From: Tretioscincus oriximinensis | Lineage: Eukaryota > Chordata > Lepidosauria > Squamata > Gymnophthalmidae | Direction of reading: 5' to 3' | Assembly (NCBI GenBank): GCA_022410635.1 | Contig: JAJVDF010000016.1 | Coordinates: forward strand, 1,172,704-1,236,703 | Length of the DNA stretch: 64,000 nt | Part shown: in pieces, positions 26,401-38,400 of the stretch | Layout: the number at the start of each line of letters is the position of its first letter | Position numbering within the stretch: position 1 is the first letter of the stretch | Position numbers and translations under genes: made by a program | Notes under the pieces: model-generated | Database searches by the model: none | Told to the model about the DNA's origin: nothing | The model's input: only the letters and a program-made list of their open reading frames with translations

Positions 26401-29400
26401 CGCACATTAGGCTATCTTGAGGAAGTCACCTCCACCCTGGTATCTGACAAGAGACAATCTACTCTCAGGGTGTATAGCTCAACTTGGAGAACCTTCTGCT
26501 CCTGGGCCAAGGACTCGGGACTGGATCCCTTTCCCCCCTCCCTGGAATCTATTCTTGTGTTCCTTCAACGGGGAGCGTCCCAGGGTTTGGTGTTCAGCAC
26601 CCTTAAGAGGCATGTGGCGGCCTTGGCCTCGGTTTTAGATATAGGCTCTTCCACGCCCCTCTCCTCTCACCCCCACATCCAGAAATTCCTCAGGTCTGTT
26701 AAGTTAGCCAAACCTCCTCCTGTTCGTTTCCCTGTATGGCGCCTTCNTACAGTTCTGAAGGCCCTCACTTCTCCTCCCTTCGAGCCTTTGGAACAGGCAT
26801 CTCTTCTCCACCTTACCTACAAAACAGCCTTTCTGGTGGCAGTGGTCACTCCCCGCAGAGTTTCGGAATTGGCGGCCCTTTCCCTCCATCCCGAGTGTTT
26901 TCAGGTTTCTAGGGACCTCATTTCCCTTCGGACTAATCCTCTTTTTCGTCCTAAGATAGACTCTAGGTTCCATAGAGATGCTTTTCTCCAGGTTCCTTCC
27001 TTCTGTCCCAATCCTAAATCTCTGCTGGAAGAATATTGGCACACCTTAGACGTGCGCAGAGCCCTCCTAATCTACGTTAAACGCACTAAAGCCTTCCGCA
27101 GGACCGAATCCCTGTTCATTCTATTCCATCCGATCAAGAAGGACCTCCCAGCTTCAGCCAAAACTATTGCCTTTTGGGTGGTTGAATGCATCAAGATGGC
27201 ATACCGTCTCTTAGGCAAGCCAGTCCCTTCCGGTATCTGTGCGCACTCTACCAGGGCGGCAGCTGCTTCTTGGGCTTACTATAATAGGGCTTCTCTGGAA
27301 GAAGTTTGTTTAGCAGTTATGTGGAAGAACCCTTCCACCTTTACCCGCCACTATAAACTGGATATCTTCAAGTCCGGCTGGGGTTCTATGGGCAGAGTGA
27401 TTCTCCAGAATATATTTTTCGGGTCATGTTCCGGGGACCAGGACTCCCCTTAGTTCCCACCCGGTTCTGGGATTGCTTTGGTACGTCCCATTGTTGACAT
27501 CCCTTCCCGGTTCTGTCCTCTGTGAAATGAACACCGGTACTTACCTGAGGTGGTGTTCAAGAGGACGGAGAGGGAAGGGATGTCGCCCCTCCCTATTTTG
27601 GGGGTGGAGTCCTCTTTTGGACTGATATTTCTTCTTCTTGGTTCTTGTTCCATGCCTCCTGTGGTGGGGCCGGAGTTTGTATTTTTTGTTACTGTTCTTT
27701 ATAATAAACCTTTATTTTTCTCCACTTGATGGTATGGTGGTTCCTATTCTTTTTGTGATTGTTTGGGTCTAGGAGTTCCTTTTCCATGGTCTTGACCTAT
27801 CTCTCTCTACAATTGCTCTCCAGAAGACTGGGGACTAGCTCCTCCTACAGGGGGACATCATGGGTAGGGAGAGTCCATTATTGAATTCTGTCGCTTCCTG
27901 CAGGGGTCTCCTGGATTAACCCATTGTCGACATCCCTTCCCTCTCCGTCCTCTTGAACACCACCTCAGGTAAGTACCGGTGTTCATTTTTCTGCATTGGC
28001 TTCTGTAAAGTGAGAANTACAAGATCATTTTCAGGCATTTTTTTGTAGTTTGCATTGTCCATCATTTACTCATTTCTTTATTTAAAGTCTAAATACTTAC
28101 TGTAAACAGCCCTGAGACATTTGGGTATGGGGTGGTGTAGAAATGAAAATAAATAAAGTATATAGTTGCCTGGGATTAATTTATGCATGTTATTTATGTA
28201 ATTTTTTCATAAACTTTATTAATATTCAGCACAACAACAAAGTATAAATAATTTTATCCCTATGTATGTTTGCCCTTTATTTGTCTACTCAGAAGTAGTA
28301 TGTATACCTTAACTCTTTAATTTTCAATGGGGATATTACTTGTCTTTTCAGTCCCATTTGTGTTAAATGTCATTAACTGAGAAATAAACCTAGTATCTTA
28401 AAGATAGTTACTTAGTTGTGTCATTATCATCAATCATCAACAAATATATAATTTACTTTTTTGGGTTTTGGAGCCAGCCACTGCAAAGATGCTCCTCAAT
28501 ATGTTCGTTCCTTAATGCTCTGTTTCCATCTATAACATAATTCCTATATACCCATATAAACTCGCATATAAGGCAACCCAAATATAAGACGAGGCACCTA
28601 ATTTTACCACAAAAAACTGGAAAAAGTTATTGACCCAAATATGGGGGTGGGAAATGCAGCAACTACTGGTAAATTTCAAAATAAAAATAGATACCAATAA
28701 AATTGGATTAATTAAAGCATCAGTAGGATAATTTTTTTTTAATTTCAAAAAAACCCCAAAACAATGAACTAGCTCGTACCTGTTCAATCCACTTGAACCA
28801 CTTTTAAACACTTGAGCCACAAACCCAGATGTCAACTCTGTGCACACATCCACCCTGGCAATGTCATCACGGGACCTGATAACACCACCCACAACATTAG
28901 GGGGACTTTTACATGCTCATCTTCTAATGTGGTGTATTCCATCTTCTGCCAACAATGCCCCTCTACACTCTACATTGGGCAAACAGGACAATCCCTTCNC
29001 CAGAGAATAAATGGACACAAATCAGATATTCGAAATGGAAACACACAGAAACCAGTTGCTGAACATTTTAACCTTCCAGGACATTCTCTCTCAGACCTCA
29101 GAACTGCAGTCCTTGAACAAAGAAACTACAAAGGAAGGTTTGAAAGAGAAGCAGCAGAACTTGAAGACATTCACAAGTTCCAGGCCATCAGCAAAGGACT
29201 TAACAGAGTCAATGGTTTCCTGGCCAACTATACATTTTTATGACACCTGTTAAGTATTTGATTGATTCTCTACCAGACATTGCCCCTTGTTGCCCCAGGC
29301 ACTTTTTCACATAAGAGGATTAGTTCCTGCTATTTACTTGTTTTTTTAAGGAGATTAGTTCCTGCTATTTACCTGCAATTCAACACCTCCCTACAGTTGC

Positions 29401-32400
29401 ATATGCTTTGTCTTCTCCCATACACATTTCCCTATAAATACCTGACCCTAGCATTAGTCCCTCAGCATCTGAAGAAGTAGGCCTGTCTACGAAAGCTTAT
29501 GCCAACCACTTTTCTCTCGTTAGTCTCAAAGTGCTGCTAGCTCCTTTGCTGGACTTTCTGCTAGACTAACACTGCTATTTCTCTGAAATTCACTTTTAAA
29601 CAGAAGAAATACAGCAGAATTGGGGGCTACCCTTGTGGGAAAGAATGGTGGGAAAAATTGGTGAATGCCCTCAAAATCAGGCTGCAACATATAAGCCTCT
29701 TCAGCTCCAAAAGATGGCATTTAAGAGGTAATCTGATTATAGACCAGTCCCTGAGCCAACTTCCTATAGCGAAAATGTTTGTGTGGGTAGTGCAGGCTGG
29801 GAACAATAGTCTGCAGGACAGCAAGATCCTGTCCTGCACATGCTGGACAGAAGAAGCTGCCCGCTGTTTGGACTAGAGTTCCCAGCGTGCCCCACCACAA
29901 ACACAACAATTCCTGTTTCACATTTTTCACATTTTTACTGCTGATGATGCCACTACTGCCAGCTTGGGCATTAAAGCTTTTAAATAAGTTCTTGTCATCA
30001 TGAAAAAACATCACAGTAAGGCAGCAGAAATACAACTGACACCCATAAAGCTGGAAACAAAGATGCTGCCAGAAGATGAAATACTGGAAGCTGGTCATTT
30101 GCTATTGTTAAACAACCAACACAACTCAAAAGAAAAGCCAGGAACACAACACACCAGGAAAACAACCACAATTCCCTTAGAAAGCTGCTGTAAAAAAATC
30201 TTTAAAACTCTTTAAAAAACCACAAACTATAAATCCATCAGTTATTTAATACGTATATCAATTTAAAATGAACATATCATATAAATACGGTATATATCTC
30301 CATTATATAAAAAGACAATTTGTAGTATCACTAAATAAGCAGACAAAGGTTTTAGACCTTGTTTATTTAAGACCCTGGCTGTACCCAATAAAGATTCAGG
30401 ACTGGACCTCAGAATTGGAGCCTGCCATCCACATGCCAGGGGTGGACTTTAGCAGGTCCATGGGGCTGCTATACTGTACACTGGCACATGTAGATGGCCA
30501 AGATCTGTACTTACAGCCCAGAATAAGACTCAGTGGGGTCAGGGCTTTAGTTGATTTTAAGGCCCTTTCCCCATTGAGCTTTATTATGGTGGACCTCAGA
30601 ATTGGAACCTGCCATCAACATGCTAGTGTAGGCTATGGCAGCCTCTGAATGTGGATGGCCAAGCTCGCTCCAGACATTCCTGAAAAGGGAAGGGGAGGCT
30701 GCTCTGGCTGGGAAAAACAGGAGACCTGCAGGGTGTGTGTCTTCTCCCTGGTTGTCTGAGCTGGGCTGGAGGTCTTCTTCCTCCTTGCTGCTGAGGGGAG
30801 AGGGGAGGGGTCAAGCCAAGGCTGGAAAGAGCCCCAAAGGCAGTTCCCTCCCTTCCCCAGGCAGCAGCACCTGTAGAATAAGTGGCTGTGGGGTGGAATC
30901 CTTGATGGAAGAAAATTTGTTCTTTCCCTAATCCCTCCTCTCCCCCCCTCCCCCCAGCCAGGTGGAGTTAAGCAGCAGCAGGGAAGCAGAAAAAAGCAAG
31001 ACAGGTTCATTTTTACAGGCTGAATGATGTGACCCGAATATAGAACGAGGGGGCCTTTTTCAGCATAAAAAATGAGCTGAAAAACTCATCCTATATGCGA
31101 GTATATACGGTAGCTGAATCCAAGCTATGGGGATTTCTCTCTTAGAAGTAAAACCCATGGAAATTAGATCATAATACATTAAGATTCAGTTGAACCCAGT
31201 TGCACAATAGTCAGATACATGAAATTCCTTTTTGAAGAATGTCACTGCTGAAAGACTAATTGAAGATTACAGCCTCTGCCTCCAAAATGAATGTAACCCA
31301 ATACTTGTAAGATGGTCAGAGTCATCCAATATCCATCCCTCAGCCTCTACAAGTCAGCTAGATTTATTGGACTGTAGGCCTCTCACAATTGTATGTTACG
31401 TTCAATGGCAATATTGAAATGCTTCGGAATCTGGGATTTAAATAAACCTTCCAAAGGCCACCTGACCTGGTGAGAGAATAAGGCTTGGATTTGATAGCTT
31501 CTGAGATCGATGAGGGACACTGGGAACAAGCACATAAAAATGAAAGAGGCATGTGAAAATGACAGTTCTTTCCTCAATCAGTTGCCATTCAAAGGGCCTT
31601 TAGAGTTGTGCTAACTGACTCATGGTTCTACCTCTTTCATAGTCCACTGCTGATCACTTTCCAGAATTTTCTTTAAAAAAGAAAAAAAAGGATAGCCCTC
31701 CGTTTCTGACAAGCATCCCCTTCTGCTAATGCCCACCCTCAAATTCAGCCTCAGATGTCACCAAATTGCTCAGTAGTGAAAAGAAACGATGCATAACTTA
31801 TAAGATGCTACTTTACTACTGTGATCAAGACTGTTACATTATAAATCTATTTCCTTCTTTATTTGGCAAACAAATACACAAATCTACATTGATAGCAAAG
31901 TGTTCGGCATTTTATGAAATATTTTAAAACACTTAACTCAGTAAGCAAAAACAATTATTTTTGTTTTTTCCTAGATACTGCAGTGCTTGCTGTGGCGTGA
32001 CAGGTTCTGGACAACATCTGACATGGTGGCTATTGATTCTGCTGGCTTGGCACTCCTTTCACTTCATTGGCATTGGGTTGTGAAACGTTTAATTAGCAGA
32101 ATTCCTCAGTTGCTGAGTGGATGTGAGCAGCAAAAGTATGTTGATTTTACAATTCCTGGAGGTTTTGTTATCGTGATATCACAAGTAGTTCTGTTAACAA
32201 TATTCATAAAGTTTAATTAGAGATTTAGGTGTTCAAAACAGTCTGATCTGAATCTTCCNAAAGGCTGTAAATGCTGTAATTCTGTTATGAAACAAAATGC
32301 CTCATCACCACCCCCGAAAAGATCAACCCCTAGTGACACACTTGTTCGAGGTAAACAGCCTACATTTTGACATTTAGTTTTTATTTCACTGGCATGATAA

Positions 32401-35400
32401 TTATGCACACTGCAAGACATTAGAAGTTCTTCACCCAAGTCAAAACAAACTATACAGGTACAGCCTGTTATAATGAACGCCAAGGTGTCAGGGGTATGTG
32501 GTCGTTATAATGGCATTTTGTTATAATGAAACCAATTCTAAGTGACGTTACTCTTATGGACGTTCAAATTCATTTTTCCACAAATTTTGTTATATTGGGT
32601 ATTTTTATACCTGTAAATAATTCTCATTCAGATTTCTGCATGTGTTAGTTCAAATGTTCTCTTCAAGTGACATCAGTTACTGGAGAATACAAGTAAGGGA
32701 GCATTAAGCACTGAAGGCCAGTCAGTGGATATTCCCATAAATTTGTAGCAAAGCACAGTAAGGATGAAACACCAGACTATACAAACGTTTAAAGATACAT
32801 GAAACTTTACTCTGATCTGCACCCAATACATTAAAGAGCCAGTTTGGTGTAGTGGTTAGTGTGTTGGACTCGCATCTGGTAGTCTTCCAGTTTAATTCCC
32901 CACTCCTCCATGAAAGCCAGCTGGGTGACCTGGGGCCAGTCACAGTTCTTTAGAACTCTCAGCCCCACCTATTTCACAGGGTGTCTGTTGTGGAGAAAGG
33001 AACAAAAGCTATGTGCGCCCCCTATGGTTGGCCGCTCTGAGACCTTTGGGTATAGGGCGGGATATAAGTACAAATAAATAAATTGTTGAGAATGGTTAGC
33101 GTATAATGACATGGTCTTTTTAAAATCCAGCATACATTTATTACTTAATTGCTAATCATTTCTCCTTGAGTATTCTTATAAATCTTCATTTCTTTTTACC
33201 TTTTAAGACTAGCCAAAGATATTCAAACTGTCTGTCAGCACATCCAGACTTGCCTCACTAGTTCTTCTAATACCGTTGTCAGTATTAAGAAGCTACAGAA
33301 ATCTTTGGGAAGACCCCTTCCCTTCAAGGTATGGAATATTTTAAGAGAGACATTGCAGAATTGAAATAAATAAATAAAACTGTGCAAGCCTGTATATGTT
33401 AGAAGGAAGAATGAAAAGAAGCAAGTATGCACTTTCACATGAGAAACAATTGGACAAAGTCTTTAAGCATATCTGTATCTGAGGACAGCTGTATTCGATT
33501 TTTCTTAGCAAAACTTAGGTCAAGCTTCCTGATTCTCGTGTGCAGAAGGAAACAGGCCAGTACCTTTATAGGCAAAAANTTTTATTTTAATCAACTTTCT
33601 TTTATTTTTTAAATATGGAGTGTTTCACAAATTTGCACGTCATCTGTGCAGAATCTTTATTTAATCATGGACAATTTACATTAGGTCCCTTTCTAAAGTC
33701 AACATGCCATTTCTAGTTAGTATATTTCATATCGAGCTGGCTAATTCAGTGGTCCAACTCATAATTAAGTTTCCAGTGTTCCTATGTAGCAGGTTCTACT
33801 TAGTGTACAGCATAAATGCAGAGTGTATTCATATCTGTAATGCACTCTACATGGGGCTACCCTTGAAAACAGTCCAGGAATTCTCAAGGAGAGGGCCTTC
33901 TGGTAGTTCCTCCACTTGCAGAGATGTGGAGGGTAGGGGCACGTTGGAGGGTCTTCTCCATAGTGGCTCCCATAATCTGGAATAGCCTCCCTCTAGTGGT
34001 TCACCAAGTGCCTACATTGTATTGTTTTCAGAACCTGGTAAATATTGTAGCTTAAATATTGTAGCTCCCTTCATTCTGTTCTTCGAGGGAGGGAGGGTTG
34101 CAGGAGGGAAGGGTATGGACCTTTTAAAATGTGTTTGGATGTGTTATCTTTTGTTGTTTTCTTTGTTCGTTACTTGCCCAAAGACCATTGATGAAGGATG
34201 GAATATAAATAATTTTAAATCAATAAATATCTATNCAAATGGCTGCCTGCCTTTACCTAAGTTCTATAGACCAAGTTTCTATATCTTTCTGCATATAGCA
34301 CTGTATATAAAATTGTACTCTATATTATCACACCAGAATCAACTGATGAGAATTTTCCCCCAGAATTTGAATATTTTCCATAAACTACAACAGCTTCTTT
34401 TCCAGACATAGCTGAGGGGGGGAAATGGCATATTTCTCTTTCAAGTATTTCAGTTGGTACAATGAAATCATAAAACTAAATCATGTTGTGAGACATTGTA
34501 CTGGCCATGCCTTTATTTTTAACTTTTATTATATATTCACAGGATAAAGACATTTTAGAATCCTCTGATGAGCTGAGAAAACTTTCCAAAGCCCTTAATA
34601 TCTTGGATTTGAGGCCTACCTTTGCGGCAATTGGTCAGTGGCAAAAGGATATTTGTACACTGCAAACTGTTGCCATGGAGTGGAAGATAAAGACTGAGCT
34701 GCTTCAAGTTCAAGGCCTNGTTCTCAGAGCTAATCATTTAAAAGACATTAGTCCTGGTAAATGATTTTGTGACCATCCCATTTTTTCTTGCCTTAAGTGT
34801 TTTAGGGATTTTTTATATTAAATCTCTTAATATTTTATTAGTAACTTCAAAGCATACACTTTGAGTAAGTGTATAAATGCATTTATTTTTATTTTGTTCC
34901 TTGATTTCTTAAAGATGATTTGCAGTCTTTAGTGAATCTCCAGTATTCAAATCTGAAAGAGAAAGGAGCCCTGGCATATCCCATTGAAGAGAAACCTGCT
35001 GAAAGTCAGATGGTGGACTCTACTGTATTAACACCTCTCTGTAATGCTGTGCAGCTGTGGCCAGCTATGGAGTATCTCGCCGTATTGTGGCAGTACAAGC
35101 TGACTGCTGATTGTATTGCAGAGGCTTCCTTGCAGAGGTGAGGAAACATTTTCTCTGTTAAATAAAAAAAATTGCAATGTTCCAACTTTTTAAAAGAAGT
35201 GTCAGAATTACGGTACCAGAAAATGAAAACTTTCAGAAATGTAGTTAACCCTCGTCAATCTTGCCAACTGCTGGTTCTGGGATTCCTCTGCCTATGTTCT
35301 ACCCTAAGTTCTCTTTGGAGAGGAAAAAATCTCCCAAACTTGGACTTTCCTCCTTTTTCTTTCTTTCAGATTATTTTAAATGTTCTTTTTATTTTCTCAG

Positions 35401-38400
35401 GAATGGAAGCAGTTGTCAATTAAGCTTGTGCTCAAAAATAAGGCAATTTATTGCTTTTTGCCTTAAGTGTACCCCATTTACCGCTAANCAACTTCAAGGA
35501 CTTTATTACTTACTGAATTTTCATAAGGTAAGAGCAAGTTTTAAATTATAATCTTCCTATGAAGTGATGTGTTTATTTGTTTAAATATTCCCTGGATCTA
35601 GGAGTTAAGTAATGCCCTAACTATGGGTAATTCCTGATTGGCTGACAGCAACAGAAGCTCCGCCTTCAAAGACTTCAATAGCCCCCAAAGACGGACCTAA
35701 TACCCAGTCCTTCTGTTGCTGCTCAGCCAGAAGCTTGTTTTCAAATCCCAGTCATTTTTGGGCCTTATGGCCTACAACTAATGGAATCTTCAGAAGACGA
35801 ATTTATTCCAACCATAAATAGAGTGTCTTTGAGGACTCCACCTTTACTTCGCCAGTTCTTTAACGAACCGCCATCTGAGGAACAAATTCTACAATTCAGA
35901 GCTCTCACGGACTCTTTTCTAAAAGCTGTTAGTGCTCCGGTTGCTTCTAGTCCCCCCCACTCTCCAGCTGGGGGCGAGGACCTAACAGCAGCCCCCCCTC
36001 AACCTCCGGGATTTGAGGGAGCAGTGAGTGCTGTGTTTAACCCCTGTTCGGACTGTTTGGTGGAAAGGGATGATTTTAATACCGTACCGGTATTAATGGC
36101 GGGAAAAGAGGGGCCAGCGGCCAATGTTGGCAATGTGGGCGCAAATGAAGAAGTAGTCCTGGAGGACCCAGCCCCTGATATTACGGCCCAAATCAGAGCG
36201 GCAGTGGCCGACTACTTCGATTCCAGGAGCCAGCCTTCCAACGCCACGCTAATGCGTCTTTTNGGCTCGGAATCGCCCTCCCACACACCTCCAACGCTCG
36301 GGACCAAAAGAGCAGCCCCAACCTTTCCCGCCTCGCTATTAATTACTACCACTTACTGGCGGCGCAGAGCGAGGCCGAACAAGATCGCGTGCCTCCTAAT
36401 CGTGCCAAAAAAGCCAAGGCGGGAAAGGAGCCCGCTAAAAAACACCATGGCGCCAAAAAGACGGCGCAAGGGGCGGACGCTCCCAGCTCCTCGGGCGTGA
36501 CGTCAGAGCCCAACAATAGGGAGAAGGCGGCACGGCATCATTCATCCCAAGACGCTGCTGATTCCTCTCTCCACCAGAAATCCTCCAAAGAAAAGCAGGC
36601 TAAAAAAGCCAAAAACTCTAAAAATCATAAGGAACCGCGTGCTGAGAAGCGCGCAGAGCCCCAGGCAACAGTAAGCCATTGTGGGTCCCCAGATATGTCG
36701 GGGCCATCTACCGCTTTGACTGCGGCTCGACGTGTATCGCCCCCCAAAGGCCCTAAAGAGAGTGCTCAGTCTATACCAGCGCCCCCACAGGAGCATCGTA
36801 AAGCCACTAGAAAAACCAAGCTTCTCAGATACCCCTCTGAAGAGAGGGAATCTTCACCTGAGTTTCAGTGTCTGCAGTCCTCGGGGGATGAGTGTTCAGA
36901 GCATAACCTGAGCACTCACAAGCGCCCCCTTGAGGATTGGTTTTCTGACTCATCTATTGATGAGGAAGAAGAGGAACGCCAGGAGACTACTTACAGGTTT
37001 TTCAAAACTGAGTTATATCCAAAACTTTTGGACAAGTTAATGGCCACTCTGAGTCTAGAACAGGCCAACCCTGTTCCAGAGAAGCTAGCAAAGGAACGAG
37101 AGACTCTTATGTTACCAGCTGCTAATGATCCGAACTTGTCTTTGCCAAACTCTTTTAAAGAACACTTGCTCAAGGAGTGGCAAACTCCAGCCAAACCAGT
37201 GCGTCCTCCGCCTCTCCTTAAGAAACTCTTCGGTTCGGATATGGGAGATCCTAAACTGTGGCATGTCTACGAAAGACATGTCTACGAAAGCTTATGCCAC
37301 CCACTTTTCTCAAGTTAGTCTCAAAGTGCTACTAGTTCCTTTGCTGGATATTCTAAACTAGGGCACAGATAAGAAGGTCCATTAGAGAAGTACTTTCTCT
37401 TAAGTACAATGGTACCTTACAAGTGGCAGGAATCTTTGGTTCCATTTGTCTCACCTGTTGGAAAGTGTTTTAAGGAATCATGATACATTTAACTTTGACT
37501 TCCCTTTGTACACATCTGTCTCCACCTCCAGCTTGCGTCAGTGCACACTTAGTATTGAACACAAAGTATTTCTAGTCCATCTGCTTTGGTATTACTCTGC
37601 TAATATATGTCTAAGGACAATAATTTCATAAATGGGCATAATTGTATGTTTTTTGCCTTAAATTTCCTTCTTGACTCAGCAAGTTTGTTTTTATATATAA
37701 AGTAGGAATTACTTCATTTCAGTGNCTCCCCAAAGAAAAATCCTTCCCAAAGTAGGCACTACTCATCCATTCTATTGTATATCACAATCCTGTAAATAAA
37801 TAAAAATTATGGGGAGCCCTGGAATTTCCTGTGCTTTTGTTTTGATCTTTAGGTTTCTGCAGAAGAAATTTCTCTCTTGTGGTCAGAATTGGTGGGTGCT
37901 GCTTTAGTCACATTCTGGAAAAGTACAGTTACTACAAACCCAGAGCGCTGGTTGTTTTGGCAGCCCCTCTCAATAGAAAAAGAGAAAAAGATGCCAAAAT
38001 CTTTCATAGAGTATTCTCTTCAGGTTTGTGAAAGTTTTTTTTTTAAAAAAAGCTGGAATAAAACGATGCATTGATATAAGTCAAGTTTGTTTAGACTTGA
38101 ACTGTAGTATTCCATTATGAAGTCAAGTCATGGATGGTTTGGTTAAGAATCAATCAAGGTCCTTGTTCCCCATAAGGGCCTTTCCAGACTCTAAATGTCA
38201 TTTTAGCTGAATGATACAGCAAAGTGCTGGAAAACAGGGTATAGCAGGCTTGATCCCCAGGTCAAGTAATAGCTTATAGAAGTGTTTGTGTGGAAGAATG
38301 CATGGAGACAGCCAGAAGTCAGATCACACTTCAGTTTACAACTATGAAATTGTTATTTTTGAAAAATTTTGAGCATCATCTCTCTCCTAGAACAAATTTT

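Larger units (their letters stand above)
23408..27988 (+). mobile_element. DIRS-family tyrosine-recombinase retrotransposon, structurally complete
   Basis: About 4.6 kb, in sense orientation inside an MDN1 intron. It carries a gag-like ORF, an RT/RNase H ORF with a methyltransferase-like tail, and an overlapping tyrosine recombinase. Inverted terminal repeats (23429-23544 against 27822-27938) and an internal complementary region (27487-27585) that matches both outer ends define the borders to a few bases. No target duplication is seen, as expected for DIRS. Gag is broken and the RT active site altered, so this copy is probably immobile by itself. Confidence 0.92.
28811..29590 (+). mobile_element. 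Penelope-like element, 5'-truncated, with 12-bp target duplication
   Basis: About 780 bp with a GIY-YIG endonuclease ORF and the characteristic tail (GTCTACGAAAGCTTATGCC, TTAGTCTCAAAGTGCT). Flanked by CACTTTTAAACA at 28799-28810 and again at 29591-29602, so it landed inside the older TIR repeat. The reverse transcriptase part is missing through 5' truncation. Confidence 0.82.
28541..31112. mobile_element. TIR-bearing repeat, interrupted by a Penelope-like insertion
   Basis: The left end holds ACTCGCATATAAGG and AATATAAGACGAGGCACC; the right end holds GACCCGAATATAGAACGAGG and TATATGCGAGTATATACGG, its inverse. The interior has no transposase I can recognise. A repeated phrase (GGACCTCAGAATTGGAGCC at 30401 and 30592) is internal. 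The class of the element is uncertain and the left border is approximate. Confidence 0.5.

Noticed and set aside
28530..28892. 120-codon minus-strand ORF
   Set aside because: Spans the junction between the TIR repeat and the Penelope insertion, so it cannot be an old gene; no motif.
30401..30627. Repeated phrase GGACCTCAGAATTGG as a possible minisatellite
   Set aside because: Only two copies 191 bp apart inside an unclassified repeat; could be internal duplication but no array.
32835..32910. tRNA-like sequence with A and B box spacing
   Set aside because: It is the head of a SINE (family B): body and L2-like tail follow, the acceptor stem does not close, and related copies occur in the window.
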